NCBI RefSeq assembly: GCF_032362555.1
Contig: NC_083524.1
Span: 4,884,001-4,948,000, forward strand
Length of the DNA: 64,000 nucleotides
Direction of reading: 5' to 3'
DNA from: Amyelois transitella
Taxonomy: Eukaryota; Arthropoda; Insecta; Lepidoptera; Pyralidae
The notes under the pieces are model-generated. The model was not told the origin of the DNA. It was given only the letters and a program-made list of their open reading frames with translations, and searched no databases. Both the position numbers and the translations under genes were made by a program. Positions 46,801-55,915 of this stretch are shown here, piece by piece (the first letter of the stretch is position 1; every line of letters begins with the position of its first letter).

Positions 46801-49731
46801 TGTGTTATTTCAGGTTACATTCTTCCCGCATATTAAATTACATCAAAACTTGTCCAGCGAATATCAATAAGTCCACATTAAAGAACTTAGCTAGAGTCGT
46901 AGCACTGATCAGGAAAAACATTAAAAACTTAAAACAGCTGAACCTGTGATGGAATATAAATTAAAATCAGCATATCCTGCAACTAAATAATACAAACAAC
47001 AATCAGATCATATCAAGATAAAATAAATTAATCGATTCGCAACGATGACCGTGGGAATAGAATCATACGCAAAGATCCTTGCGCCCACATATTAATAAGT
47101 CATAGACCATTATTCATTACAAGCCGTTTCTAAATTGTAAGTATACGCCTATTATATTACAATAATGCAGGGCTATGATGCGTTTATTGCCCATCAAACA
47201 GTTAATTAGTTTTATACATATATTAAATCTCAACTTTATCCCTTACGGGGTAGACAAAGTTTTTTGAAAAGCATGAAAAGCCAAGTTTAGCTGAATATCT
47301 TAATGTCGTAATTGAGAATCAATCACAATGACACGTTGCTAGCTAGCCTTTCCCTTGATTGACTTTTGTATCAGTTTGGAAAGAGTCAGAATCCCTGAAG
47401 CTATATACTTTAATCAAACCAGCTAACTTAATGTAGAACTAGAGTAACGATGTCTTTACTATGAGTTCTATCTAACCCACAATGTGTTACAAGAAGTTTT
47501 GAAGAATTCGTTAATATAAGTAGTAATTTATTAAACCAACACACAGTTTTTTTATTCCGTGTATAATATTAATACAGGTGTAAAGATATAATCTTTATAC
47601 AGGTGACATGTGTGTTTGAGAGATTAAAAAATAAAATCGTTAAAAATAAAAACAGACATTGTAAACAGAAAAACAATTGAAGCTTAAACTGTGGGTTTGC
47701 TCGATTACGTACGAAGAAAGTGCCAATTAACATAATCCATTAACAAATGTTAGTTTACATGCCTTAACATGAGAAAGTCCATTTTAATTTTTATGTTATG
47801 GGTGGCACACATTCGTAAGGTTTCAGTTTTATTTATGTTAATCACGTTGGTAAGTGTTTTTTGTTTTTTTTTGTACTTTCAGTAACAAATTTTTTAATTT
47901 AAAATTAATCTTTGTGTTGTTTTTCCTAAAGTTTTTAACTTGCTTTGACATTGTCCACGTAGGTTTTGGTTTGTATGAAGGCGACTGTACAATATTTTAT
48001 TTATTTGCTACAGTTTATTAACTTTAATGGGCTAAAAGTAGGAGTGTACATTTAATTATTTACGTTCAAATTTCAAGTAAGACGTTAAAAATGAATGCTC
48101 ATTGAAAATTAAAACATAACCATGACAAATTAAAACATAACAGTTAAGATTTATATTAAGGGCACTCATAATACCTTGCATTATGAGTGTAAATCATATT
48201 GTTACTATTTAATGGCTTTTGCATATGTTATGAAGTCCCATTAATATTTACAATGTACTACAAATGAACTATCGGGTATACAATTAATCGTATATTGAAT
48301 GGAGTTTTGCCATACCTATTACTAAATATTTTATTTCATTTTCAGAATTTTATGGGTAAAAATTTATTACCAAGGCATAAATTTTCTTAATAGTTGACAT
48401 TTTACGATTGTATTTAATAGAATTACATACAATACTAAATTAAATGTTGATAAAATGTCTATCAGAAAAAGGTAGCCTACATATATGATATCAGATTGCA
48501 TAATTTGACGTATTGCATGGAAATTGAAAATTGCACGTATTTTTGTTAATTTCCCTTACATTTTCATTTCACATTCTTGCCATATTGTATGAGGTTTGTA
48601 GGTATCCACCCTAGATAGTGTAAAGTTAGCATTTACATGGTAACTTATTGATTTTTTTACAGAAAACTACTGTCATATGAACTAACAACAAGGCTTCTAA
48701 AAGTCTTAAATCCTCTCGAGCCACTCAAATACAAAAGTCCTTACACAAAAAAGATTAAATAAAATACTAAGTAATAAAAAAATGACTCACATAATCAGCC
48801 AAGCTCTTCATTCCGTAGGGGAACCGTTCCCGGTCGGGGACAAGTTTCCCGCGCGCGTCCCGTTCTCGTTCGGGCCAGCAGTCGTCGACGTTAATGTACT
48901 CGTAGCCGGCCGCCGCGTACCCTTCCGTGACCAGGATGTCGGTCATTGTCCGGAAAAGACGGTCACTGGAATTAAAAGTAATCAGTCTATATCATTAAGT
49001 ACCTACTTAGTGCCTCAAAAACAAAGTCGCCCTCTGCCTTAGTCTGTTTTCTAAGCTATTTTCTTATAATCTACCCATGGCATTTTCATTGTAATTGATA
49101 TAATTCATTCCCGAAGGTAAATTATACATTCATTCATATAATTACGTCTATATCCAGTACGGGGTAGACATAGCCAGCAATCTTGAAAGACTGATAGGCC
49201 ACGTTCAGCTGTTTCGCTTAATAATAGAATTGGCATTTATGAATTAAACATTATTATACAAAATAAAAATACAACACATTTTTTAAGGGACCCACGCATA
49301 ACCTTGCCATGCAGTATTAGACAAGGGGGCACGTATAAAATTCGAATTTTAAATGAGTTTACCTAAATTAAAGCACCACAAAAAATGCAATCCCTCCTCT
49401 TAAATATCAAAATAATAATTATTGTAGTTCTTGTATAAAGTTTGACTAGTACAGAAATACATCCAGAGTTCAATGAAAGGTATAAAACATACATAAAATA
49501 TATGTCGCTTTTATAAATAAAAATATTATTTCTAAAATCAGTAAGCAAATCTTACCTGATACAGTTATCAGGATCATTCTTGCAGTCGGTGTTGCATCGA
49601 AACCGTTCCCAAGCCAGCCATCCCATAGGCGGCGTCAGAGCCAACCCATTGTCCAACCCCGAGATGTTCCCAAACAGGCACACACCAACACACACTGTCC
49701 ACAAACTCACATATGACATAAAAGACGCCAT
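19865..49731 (-). CDS. Naga: GH27 alpha-N-acetylgalactosaminidase / alpha-galactosidase, nine exons
   Basis: Exons (minus): 49731-49556, 48965-48791, 25735-25642, 22951-22776, 22334-22173, 21742-21545, 21160-20996, 20536-20464, 19974-19865. They sum to 1,329 nt, 442 residues, all GT-AG. The ATG at 49731 gives a signal peptide ending near GNISG, before [21 protein letters not shown]. This lysosomal retaining hydrolase removes terminal alpha-linked GalNAc or Gal from glycans. The predicted nucleophile is Asp164 (YVKLDGC) and the acid/base Asp225 ([11 protein letters not shown], with Arg221). The substrate-selecting loop reads SCSWPVY (Ser196, Val199). Ser is the GalNAc-type residue, while Val replaces the usual Ala (alpha-galactosidase A has Glu and Leu). 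Length fits the family. Intron 2 is 23 kb and full of transposons, and decayed copies of exons 5 and 7 sit in the following introns. Family sure; exact substrate inferred. Confidence 0.92.
20856..20969 (-). pseudogene. decayed partial copy of GH27 exon 7
   Basis: On the minus strand it reads [15 protein letters not shown] and [16 protein letters not shown]. This parallels the exon 7 segment [14 protein letters not shown]...[16 protein letters not shown]. Just upstream is an in-frame stop (TGA). It has a one-base loss near the 3' end and lacks the GTGAG donor that ends the real exon. It lies only about 27 bp downstream of exon 7, in intron 7. A tandem exon duplication that died. Confidence 0.75.
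22024..22104 (-). pseudogene. decayed partial copy of GH27 exon 5
   Basis: On the minus strand the copy matches the last half of exon 5: [13 protein letters not shown], then after a short deletion NAGPGWWN, against [13 protein letters not shown]...NAGPGHWND in the real exon. The deletion shifts the frame, and the donor region is gone. It lies about 70 bp downstream of exon 5 in intron 5. Confidence 0.75.
22625..22755 (+). mobile_element. LINE 3' coding end, copy 2
   Basis: Same tail as at 14735-14850: GAAGTATGCATGGTTCGTGG, AAGTGGAAAGAAGTTAGCTC, then AAAGAGGCGTGTTTTATGTATG. It lies in GH27 intron 4, opposite in orientation to the host gene. Confidence 0.6.
25270..25445 (-). repeat. (TATG)n-tailed interspersed repeat, copy 8 (diverged)
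   Basis: Inverse copy with GGCCAACAGTCTCAAAAAG and GATAGTGACAGGTTGC, 3' end degenerate. Confidence 0.6.
27157..27412 (+). repeat. (TATG)n-tailed interspersed repeat, copy 9 (near full length)
   Basis: Forward copy starting GTTCCCGGCACCAGTAG and ending TATATATGTATGTATC. Confidence 0.85.
30066..30115 (+). repeat. truncated tRNA-derived SINE head
   Basis: Matches the first 50 bases of the SINE at 19218 (GACTCAGCGGTAGTACGATTGTCTGTGACAC in part). The box B and body are absent. Confidence 0.55.
32257..32434 (-). CDS. exon-like segment inside the GH27 intron (unassigned)
   Basis: On the minus strand an acceptor (GCTATTTAG) at 32435 leads into 178 nt open in one frame (entering in phase 1), ending at a donor-like GCG|GTAAGG. 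Its GC and CpG content is far above the flanking intron. It reads [27 protein letters not shown] and a C-terminal [14 protein letters not shown]. Entry phase 1 does not fit between GH27 exons 2 and 3, which join in phase 0. So if real it belongs to a nested gene, and partner exons were not found. Could also be part of an older mobile element. Confidence 0.25.
32644..32885 (-). repeat. 3' LTR of the Ty3/gypsy element
   Basis: 242 bp, TG...CA ends with a TGTGGGAAT/ATTCCCACA inverted terminal repeat. On the coding strand it has AATAAA (plus-strand tttatt at 32695-32700). Only 11 nt separate the pol stop codon (32897) from this LTR, and no clear purine tract is present there. Confidence 0.92.
32897..34591 (-). 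CDS. Ty3/gypsy pol, downstream part (RNase H, integrase)
   Basis: 565 codons, counting one target-site copy, continuing in the same frame as the upstream part. RNase H motifs are [12 protein letters not shown], then [17 protein letters not shown] and TDCSAL. The integrase has an HHCC zinc region (GHFGT...NNCVEC) and a DDE core: Asp in VDHLGPM (with [10 protein letters not shown] nearby), Asp in IITDRNAAF and Glu in [14 protein letters not shown]-type end follows ([11 protein letters not shown]), then an acidic tail. The apparent first residues upstream of KCEKAF come from the MULE terminus, not from the retrotransposon. No internal stops. Separated from its start codon by the insert, so probably not expressed as a full polyprotein. 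Confidence 0.9.
   Translation of the reverse strand, partial: EKCEKAFIELKQILCNSPVLRIYNPDLETELHTDASADGYGAVLLQKSPKDDQFHPIHYMSKKTTPAERKYHSYYLEILAIVAAIKKFRVYLLGIQFKIITDCSALTMTLQKKDLPPRVARWALLLEEYDYKIEHRPGTRMKHADALSRNPVCLILTETTARIRKAQNEDAHIRLIKNILETQNYEDYILQNEILYKIKDGNRLIVVPKKMQYEIIRKNHERGHFGTVKTEELIKREYFIDNLTEKVKKTINNCVECIILSHKAGKKEGYLHPIDKGDVPLSTYHVDHLGPMTSTSKNYKYILTVVDAYTKFTWIYPVKTLTTEETLEKLRLQQQTFGAPERIITDRNAAFTSKDFQEYCRRENIALYTITTGQPRGNGQVERIHQIIIAVLSKLSVDDPNKWYRHVSNVQRCLNGTYQRAIKMTPFELLFGTKMKDKDIELQKLIDEEDIEIFNEKRQELRQKAKESIGKTQEENVKSFNKKRKKANTYKPGDLVAIKRTQFAQGSKLYPKYLGPYEIVKRNQNDRYSVRKIGNSEGPFNTTSSADYMKPWISLEDDSSESDE
34584..34591. repeat. 8-bp target-site duplication, left copy
   Basis: CATTTCTC, repeated exactly at 36753-36760, marks MULE insertion into pol. 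Confidence 0.85.
34592..34720 (+). repeat. left TIR of the MULE
   Basis: Contains decamers at 34622-34631 (CAACCGGTTG), 34660-34669 (CAACTAGTTA) and 34698-34707 (CAACTAGTTG), exactly 38 bp apart. A further pair just inside at 34750 and 34788 is again 38 bp apart. The block CATGGCAAC at 34604 recurs at 34732, so the left end is partly a tandem duplication of itself. Confidence 0.85.
35016..36380 (+). CDS. MULE transposase with FLYWCH-type DNA-binding domain
   Basis: 454 residues from the first true ATG at 35016. Residues 20-76 form a FLYWCH-type zinc domain (Cys47, Cys53, then HDADC at 72-76, an H-x-x-x-C end instead of the common H-x-H), a DNA-binding module often linked to MULE transposases. 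The catalytic region has [11 protein letters not shown] (Asp198), [13 protein letters not shown] (Asp261), the family GCYFHFNR block (281-288) and NNSLEGWH (Glu376). These are the probable DDE triad and the C/H pair. No stops or frameshifts. It cuts and moves the surrounding element by recognising the TIRs. Start context is ordinary and no intron is needed. Composition is AT-rich like its surroundings. Activity is inferred from intactness only. Confidence 0.9.
   Translation: MSTSNIYPNSSTVEYITTRRGGVSILHEGRRYHRKKIYKNGDSFYKCYVKNGCRGNLTINARNEIIKITKEHDADCEADIGKNLILKKMDDLKQRSSCNFISIQKQYEDVVKGLKNDGFQFINKIPQFNNIKTGLYNERNKVLGVAKSRFNNCHDFIVPTKYKNFCVADYVDDDKRIIVFCSNENRKEMNKYHHFYADGTFKCCPKGFYQLYSIHGYNKNNNSVAPLIFALLPDKKTETYKVLFSLIKTSIGWNPQKITLDFEVAAINAIKKVFPKIIFKGCYFHFNRCLWKKAKALNVKLRTEKRHVARCVGLARLPVQYIEKGYEYVMSKNPRNPSDGLQKFNKYFNKQWIKKNEMMMSCSCGNENIRTNNSLEGWHAKINRYIGRKYPTLPQLLDILSTEYKSYDLNIKSKKNKEYKAIDEEIDQALSELVEKKISVGHCLEIISPFAISF
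36624..36752 (-). repeat. right TIR of the MULE
   Basis: Inverted counterpart of 34592-34720. Decamers sit at 36637-36646 (CAACTAGTTG), 36675-36684 (TAACTGGTTG) and 36713-36722 (CAACTGGTTG), again 38 bp apart. The outermost one is 30 bp from the terminus, as on the left. Confidence 0.85.
36753..36760. repeat. 8-bp target-site duplication, right copy
   Basis: CATTTCTC, identical to 34584-34591. Confidence 0.85.
36761..38950 (-). CDS. Ty3/gypsy gag-pol, upstream part (Gag, protease, reverse transcriptase)
   Basis: 730 codons from ATG 38950 to the MULE insertion point. After a basic, serine-rich start, residues 50-215 are a capsid-like Gag with an [12 protein letters not shown] block. Two CCHC zinc knuckles follow at 245-258 and 264-277, then an aspartic protease with catalytic ALIDTGSD (Asp311). 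Reverse transcriptase follows with [43 protein letters not shown] and the catalytic TYLDDL. The frame ends in the RT-RNase H connection, where the MULE cuts it. Gag and Pol are in one frame with no frameshift signal, which is seen in some Ty3/gypsy lineages. The last 20 or so apparent codons beyond the junction are MULE TIR read-through. Confidence 0.92.
39212..39229 (-). promoter_or_regulatory. primer-binding site, tRNA-Pro type
   Basis: On the coding strand, seven bases after the 5' LTR, stands TGGGGGCTCGTCCGGGAT. This is the 18-nt complement of a proline tRNA 3' end including CCA. Confidence 0.85.
39237..39478 (-). repeat. 5' LTR of the Ty3/gypsy element
   Basis: 242 bp, no difference from 32644-32885 found on reading. 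AATAAA on the coding strand at 39293-39288. Confidence 0.92.
40333..40556 (+). repeat. (TATG)n-tailed interspersed repeat, copy 10
   Basis: Forward copy, CCGTGTGATTCCTGGCAC start, middle diverged, GTATCTGTATGTATG end. Confidence 0.7.
44072..44089. repeat. (GT)n microsatellite
   Basis: Nine GT units following a T-rich run. Confidence 0.9.
44674..44761. repeat. short inverted-repeat element
   Basis: Perfect 13-bp inverted ends CGTTTTTATCGCG / CGCGATAAAAACG, 62 bp apart. An internal AAAACGGGAC at 44724 also pairs with GTCCCGTTTT at 44670. MITE-like; no clear target duplication was seen. Confidence 0.45.
45752..45885 (-). repeat. (TATG)n-tailed interspersed repeat, copy 11 (partial)
   Basis: Inverse copy with CTTTATCCCTAACGGGGTAG and GTGACAGATTGCTAGG. 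Confidence 0.65.
47215..47370 (-). repeat. (TATG)n-tailed interspersed repeat, copy 12 (partial)
   Basis: Inverse copy with CTTTATCCCTTACGGGGTAG and a degenerate GCTAGCTAGCC block. Confidence 0.65.
49128..49235 (-). repeat. (TATG)n-tailed interspersed repeat, copy 13 (partial)
   Basis: Inverse, 3'-truncated copy in GH27 intron 1: ATTACGTCTATATCC, GGGGTAGACATAGCC, GGCCACGTTCAGCTG. The rest of that intron (48966-49555) shows nothing else. Confidence 0.7.
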
Positions 49732-52500
49732 TTTTAAAATCACAATTAAAAAAATTCAACGTTATCTCGCTAAAGCTACTATCCTCATAGTTTTTCAATC
49801 ACTGTTCGATTTTGCCCGACAAATACAACACTAAACTTGCGAATACAAGCGGCCGTACTGACACTTGTCGTATGACATTAGTTAGGTTATCTGTGTACCA
49901 AAGAGGTTTATGATAAAGTTCTGTTTATCCCAGGCGAAACTCCGGCCAAGTCATCTGTGGACAAACAAATTTATTGTGTTATAAATTTGCTGATAACACT
50001 CGTTAACCTTATCTAATTAGTTTAAATTACTAATACTGCCATATAAAAAAATTAATAATAATTTTTGGAATATCAACTAATTAAAGCTTTCTTAGTGTAT
50101 GGCCGTATTTTTTATCATTTAAATACGGAGAAAGTTAAAATAGCTAATCATAAATGCCTTATTTGTTAAAACTGTAGGTTTAATTTGCAGTTGACTGTTA
50201 TTTTTATTTAAATGAATGCAACTTTCAAGAGACTATGAGCTTTCCAATAAATCATCTTAAGTATTTCTGGCTAACTTCGAACATTTTAATAAATATTTAC
50301 TTATTTATGTAATTGCCACAAACATTATTATCATTATTACCACATAACCATGACAGATTGCAATTCGTCATGTGAACATAAAAAAATAATTACTAAGTTA
50401 ACAAAAACGATTACTTGCAACGCCCGAGGCCTAAGATTGTACAATAATTAAGCCTTATCTGTCAGATCTAGGGTCATAATGATAGCCTATTATTACATAC
50501 ATTTAATAACATGGCGACGTATTGTAAGGTGAATTACTAAACCAAGAAAAATATGTACCATCGCCTTTCTGAACTTTATTTTTATTTTGAATTATTTAAT
50601 GAATTGCATGTGGCTCGATCCGCGGGTTACATTTTCACGTTAAGGGGCAAAGATTTGATTTAAATAAGTAAGTCTTCCACCATTATAAAGTTGAGCCAAA
50701 GCTTATTTATATTTGAAAAATACCGAGGAAAAGTTAGAAATCCCTTTCGCAGACCTTATGACTCAATAGGGAGACACTTATAAGGTGGTATAATCAGTTT
50801 CGTAAATTTCTATGCATTCCATAAAATCTTTATTCTTTTATCATCAGCTCATTAAATAAGATTGTGTATGCAAATTTAAAGATCTTTAAATTCAAGATGG
50901 CATTTACTAATGTGCATCTTACGAAATTGCCTCCATCCTTGCTCTGATCTATTTTTATTAGATATATGAGTGTTACGAAATATATATTTATTGAAATCAC
51001 TTTAAAATCCAGTTTTCTCAACGAATCACGATGAAGTGATTTGTGTAAATTAAGAACGCTATCCATCATTGTTATGAAATAGAATCTCTGAGGAGATTTT
51101 TATTATAGGTACTTAAGAACAAGTTCAACTTAAAAACCGAAAATAACAAGGCACTTTAGAATAGGACCACTCCATATGTTTTCCATGGATCTCGTAGGTA
51201 AAAGGCGACTAAGGGATAGGCTTATAAACTTGGGATTGTTGTAGGCGATGGGCTAGTTACCTGCCACTATTGGATCTCAATTCTATCATTCAGCCATACA
51301 GCTGGCCTTTCAGTCTTTTCAAGACTGTTGGCTCTGCCTATTTTGAAAGGAATTTAGACATATCTTTGTATATACATATGTCACAAGTTCGAGAACAAAA
51401 CAAAACGAAAAAATATATTTTTAATGGACTTGAGATTCAAATTGTGATGATTCCAGCCCATAGCCTTAAAGAAGAATTACGAGTTTATAAGCCTTTGTTT
51501 TGATTAACTTTTACAATTAACGTAGGGCGAAAAGCAAATTTTTTTTATTTCTACCAGACAAGCATGGAAGCAGTGGCTTGACCATATAAAAATATCGACA
51601 CTGCAGGAATGAACTGAAAAAAAAAACGTGTAGCAGAAAGTGTAATTAAATTACTTACATTCATATTCTATAGGAACTAATTCCCTGAACCCCATACAAA
51701 TCACGTTAAAATGATTACTGCAATTTGGCGCACGCAATAATTGTTATAATCATACAATTGTATTGGCAGTTAATTTGTAACAGCGTAAGGCTAGTCATTT
51801 CACAATGATCTATTGTTATGGCCATGTGATATCGAGATGTAGCAGTTTTTTATTACATAGCAGTTTTTTAAAGCAAAATTTCATAATATTTGGAAAGGTG
51901 TTTATTAAGCTTTTCATAGAAAACTTGAATGTAATAAATAAGAGGCAACGGGCGTCGCTTTTACAGATAACTCTTTGACAAAAAAGGTTAATTTATGGCC
52001 TATCTGTTTGTGTAAATGTAACTGTTGGCAGTATTTTGCTAAGCGAAATATAAGTTAAATAAAAAAAATACAATAGGTACGTTTGTTCATAATTTCCAAC
52101 CATCATTTAAAAAATAAATACAATGTTGGTTAACTCAATAATTTTTTTTTACTTGTAGCATCGTAGGTCATTTAAAATATTGCAGTAAAAATAAATCAAG
52201 CCACTTGCAATGTTGCAGTGTGCAACGAAATAGCATTCGGATTGCCGCCTAACTAGCCGCTTGCAACACTAATAGCTTATTTACAAGAAAGTGCACTTCT
52301 GACATAATGTCAGCAAATTGAGATTGTGGGAACATTGTATAATGAGTGTAGCACTTACTGCTAAAAGATGCGTTGTATCTTGCTAAAAACAACAGTCGTG
52401 GTGTGTTATGTAAGCCGTGGGGCAGAATTGGACTAGCGGGGTTATTCAGAAACCTTGGTAAGGCATATGATTTTTATTTCCTCTATCTCTACTCCTGAAA
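49732..52500. other. region upstream of the GH27 gene
   Basis: Contains the GH27 promoter and 5' UTR next to 49731 (no TATA box identified), then about 2.7 kb of AT-rich non-coding DNA with two (TATG)n-repeat copies (51148-51370 forward, 51415-51515 inverse fragment). Confidence 0.45.
51148..51370 (+). repeat. (TATG)n-tailed interspersed repeat, copy 14
   Basis: Forward copy with AATAGGACCACTCC, AAAAGGCGACTAAGGGATAG and a TATATACATATG end. Confidence 0.75.
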
Positions 52501-52509
52501 GTAGCCGAA

Positions 52510-53715
52510 GCAATTATTTTTAATATAAGTACATATATATAAAAATTCTTCCGTTACTGAGCGCCGAACTGACTGACAGACAATACAAAGGCCAAACCGC
52601 TTTATCCAGAAGAAATATGGCGTTTAGGTTCTTTCTGTGGTCTAGGGTGAAAAAGAGGATTTCCCAAAATTCCCCCTTGAACGGGAATTATCGAAAATTT
52701 TCATATTACTGAGCAGATTCTTAAAATCAATTAAAAACGATATCTCTTATAAAAGTTCCAAAATCACTACATAGTATAAAACAAAGTCGCCCATTTTGTC
52801 TGTAGTCCCTTCGTATGCATAAAACTTTAAAACTACGCAACGGATTTTGATGCGGTTTTCACTAATAGAAAGAGTATTTTCTCCGACAGGTTTTTATATA
52901 TAATTGAAATACATTGAAACTATATTAGCTGAGTTATAGCGATTTATGTCCAAGAAGTCAGAAAAAAAATCTAATTGAAGATTGCATTTGTGCGTGCGCC
53001 GCTTATACCGTTGGATACAAGTAAGAACCAATGTATAGCAAAAACATTGGTCTTTATTAGTTCTACAAAAAAGTCCGCGATGACATATATCCAGCTTTTT
53101 TATTTAAGTCACAAAAACTACTTTTCTGTATTAAAAAAACATTTAATTCGTTGGGTGATGTTTAACTGGTGATATAACCAATAATACATATATCCTTATC
53201 AAAATAAGTAAGTTCATCATCACGAGCATTTAATTTAGATTATTTTTGCAGTTTACAGTGTGTTATTTAGACATATAGTTTAGGAGATATCACGATATTA
53301 GTATTGCGGCACGGTACGGGCCGGCCTTCAATTTGTTTTTCATTGGTTTATAAAAACTAAATATCTGAGTGTTGAGCCTAACAAGGCACACCTATGTCAG
53401 TTTCGTTTTTCCAAGAACAATATGGTACCTATATAGCATATTTTTCAATTCCATGTTTTAAATATCTGCCAGGTCAATTGTCTAAATATTGGTAAAAATA
53501 AATAATTGAAATATTTCTTTAATAAGTTAAATGTCCTGTTTATTTCCTATGTATTATTATATATATTTGCATATGTTGTATATTACAAATAATGAATGAA
53601 TTTGAACATTATCAACAATTTGTTTTCTCTTTTTATTTATCATTCAAGAGGAAGGTTTTTATTTATAATTTTTTCCGAATTTTGCACCCGTGCGAAGCCG
53701 GGGCGGGTCGCTAGT
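52510..53715 (+). mobile_element. Helitron-like or similar non-autonomous element (tentative)
   Basis: Contains the widespread lepidopteran blocks CTTTAAAACTACGCAACGG and TTTTGATGCGGTTTTCAC, and ends GTGCGAAGCCGGGGCGGGTCGCTAGT. A 3' end in CTAGT with a GC-rich stretch just before it is the Helitron pattern, but no Rep/helicase coding and no definite 5' end were seen. Family assignment is tentative. Confidence 0.4.
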
Positions 53716-54332
53716 ATACAATAAATCACGCCTCTTTCATGGATACGTAGACTTTTATCGTTTCGTCCACATCTCTCTTCATGCAAGCAGTTTGATAAGG
53801 TCCTCTTGTCCTGATATTTTGCCAGAACGTATTGTAATGCCCGTTAAAGAAAGAAAGAAAAACAAGGGCATCGCAATGAAATTTTTGTATGACCTTCTTT
53901 ACGTTACAATTTCTGTACTCACTAGATAAGTATATGTAAATTGAAGAATACACCAGCTATTTCTTAGATGTAATGGGGGCATTACATGTAACGGAGCAGA
54001 AAAATATTCCGAGCCGCTATTCGCTTACGCGTAAATTATATGTTATTGTTTAAAGTTGTGGTCTTTTGCTAATTTGATGTGTTATTCTCGTGATTATCAA
54101 TAAGATCAACTTCTCTAAAAAACCTTTCTAGGTCTTATGGTCTGCATTAATATTTAAACTTAAGACGCTGCAGGCATTTAAGAAGTTATGGAAATAGAAT
54201 AAATGTTGGAATGCGAACCCCACACCCGAAGGGTATCAACTAGAAACACAAAATGGCGAGTGCAACAAAAAATACCCGACCATGCACAACTTTAACTTAT
54301 ATTCATAGAATACCAGACAATAAATGGCTATA

Positions 54333-54590
54333 TGCCGTGTGTTTACCGGCACCATTAGAAAAGAAAGAATTGGACCATTCCATCTCTTTCCCATGGATGT
54401 CGTAAAAGGCGACTAAGGGCTTATATACCTACTTGAGATTCATCATTTAGGCGACAGACTAGCAACCTGTCACTATTTAAATCTCAATTCTATCATTAAG
54501 CCAAACAGCTAAACATGGCCTATCAGTCTTTTTAAGACTGTTGGCTCTGTCTACCCCGCAAGAGATAAGGACGTGATTATATGTATGTAT
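54333..54590 (+). repeat. (TATG)n-tailed interspersed repeat, copy 15 (near full length)
   Basis: Forward copy from GCCGTGTGTTTACCGGCACC to TATGTATGTATGTA. Confidence 0.85.
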
Positions 54591-54959
54591 GTAATAAATG
54601 GCTATCATTTAATTGAAATGTAAGCTATTTGCGTACTGCCATCAATATGATCCGGTCATTATTTTACAGCTCCTATAACCTCACTAATGCAAAAATTACA
54701 TAATGTGCATATCCAACAGTTATCCTGTGGTCTGTATGAAAATTGCTGTAATTGAATTTGCAATGCATCCTATGGAGCTAATGTATAATAACTTTAATAA
54801 GGGCACAGTGGTCATGCCGTAATGAATATGACACGCAAGGTTTAGATTAGAATTGATCGAATGGATTGTCGTTAGTAGGTATTGATGTAATGCAAATCTT
54901 ATACTTTTTATTTCTTTGTTGTCGACATAAAAAAGTAAGTGGGTTGGTAGAAATCGTTG

Positions 54960-55110
54960 TAATACATACACAAAATCACGCGCATCTTTCCCGGAGGGAT
55001 AGGCAGAGACCAGATCTTTCAAATTGCCACGATCTCTGCATACTTCTTGCACTTTATCCACCCACCTTCATCGTGCCATGTTGTCGGTTTAGGGAGTTCT
55101 TGACCAGACC
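54960..55110 (-). mobile_element. LINE 3' coding end, inverse copy
   Basis: Minus strand reads EVCRDRGNLKDLVSAYPSGK before the tail, the same C-terminus as at 14735-14850. Confidence 0.65.
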
Positions 55111-55661
55111 TTTCTTTAGTATGCCACTATGATGATAACTAATTTCCATTTTTCTTTATATTTCTATTTTGACAACTATATCTACATGTTTGACAAAAGA
55201 ATGCGTGTTATTGATCCTGCAGATATTTTAGTCGAATGTTATTTAGAGGATGTTATTGAATAAGAAACAAGATATGACATAATTCCTTAAGTATTTTAAT
55301 ATGAATATTAACGCCATACTTTATGTGACTAAGCCGTAAAACGAATAAAACGAAGCTTGACATTAAAATAATCCCAATTTTTATACAAAATGTCAGGATT
55401 TTAAGAATAGGTTATCTCATAAAGATACCTATTATTACTTAATGCTAAAATCTTGCTATACGTACATTATTATATTGTTTTGTAGTATCGTTTACGGTCA
55501 TATAATTCGAATTAAACTTGAATTCCAAATCACGTGTGGTCAGTAAGTTAGTCACGTGTATACATTCGAATGAACCCAATAATGCCGTAACTATCTAAAG
55601 GCGGTTTTACACGGAATAAACTGAACGACATTCCCATCTAATCTGTAGTAAACTGAAATAT

Positions 55662-55915
55662 AGTCCGTGTGGTTCCCGGCACCAGTACAAAATAGAATAA
55701 GACAACTCCATCTCTTTCCCATGGATGTCGTCAAAAGGCGATTAAGAGATAGGCTTACAAACTTGGGGTTCTTTTTTAGGCGATGGGCTAGCAACCTACA
55801 TATAACTAGTTGAATCTCATTTCTATCATAAAGACAAATAGCTGAACGTGGACAATTAGTATTTTCAAAACTGTTGGCTCTGTCTACCCCACAAAGGATA
55901 TAGACGTGACGTTTC
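55662..55915 (+). repeat. (TATG)n-tailed interspersed repeat, copy 16
   Basis: Forward copy from GTGTGGTTCCCGGCACCAG to GGATATAGACGTGACG, lacking the TATG tail. Confidence 0.8.

Larger units (their letters stand above)
39483..48790. other. GH27 intron 2, part between the retrotransposon and exon 2
   Basis: About 9.3 kb without recognised exons of the host gene. It holds (TATG)n-tail repeats (40333-40556, 45752-45885, 47215-47370), two blocks of a repeat with GATTGGAGGCG...TTTAAC(C/A)AAAAG (39520-39605 and 42030-42145), a diverged repeat with TGGTTGCACATCC and TTACCGTAAGAGCATCG (44215-44440), a GT microsatellite and a GC-rich patch near 43700-43830 with a doubtful short exon. Confidence 0.5.
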
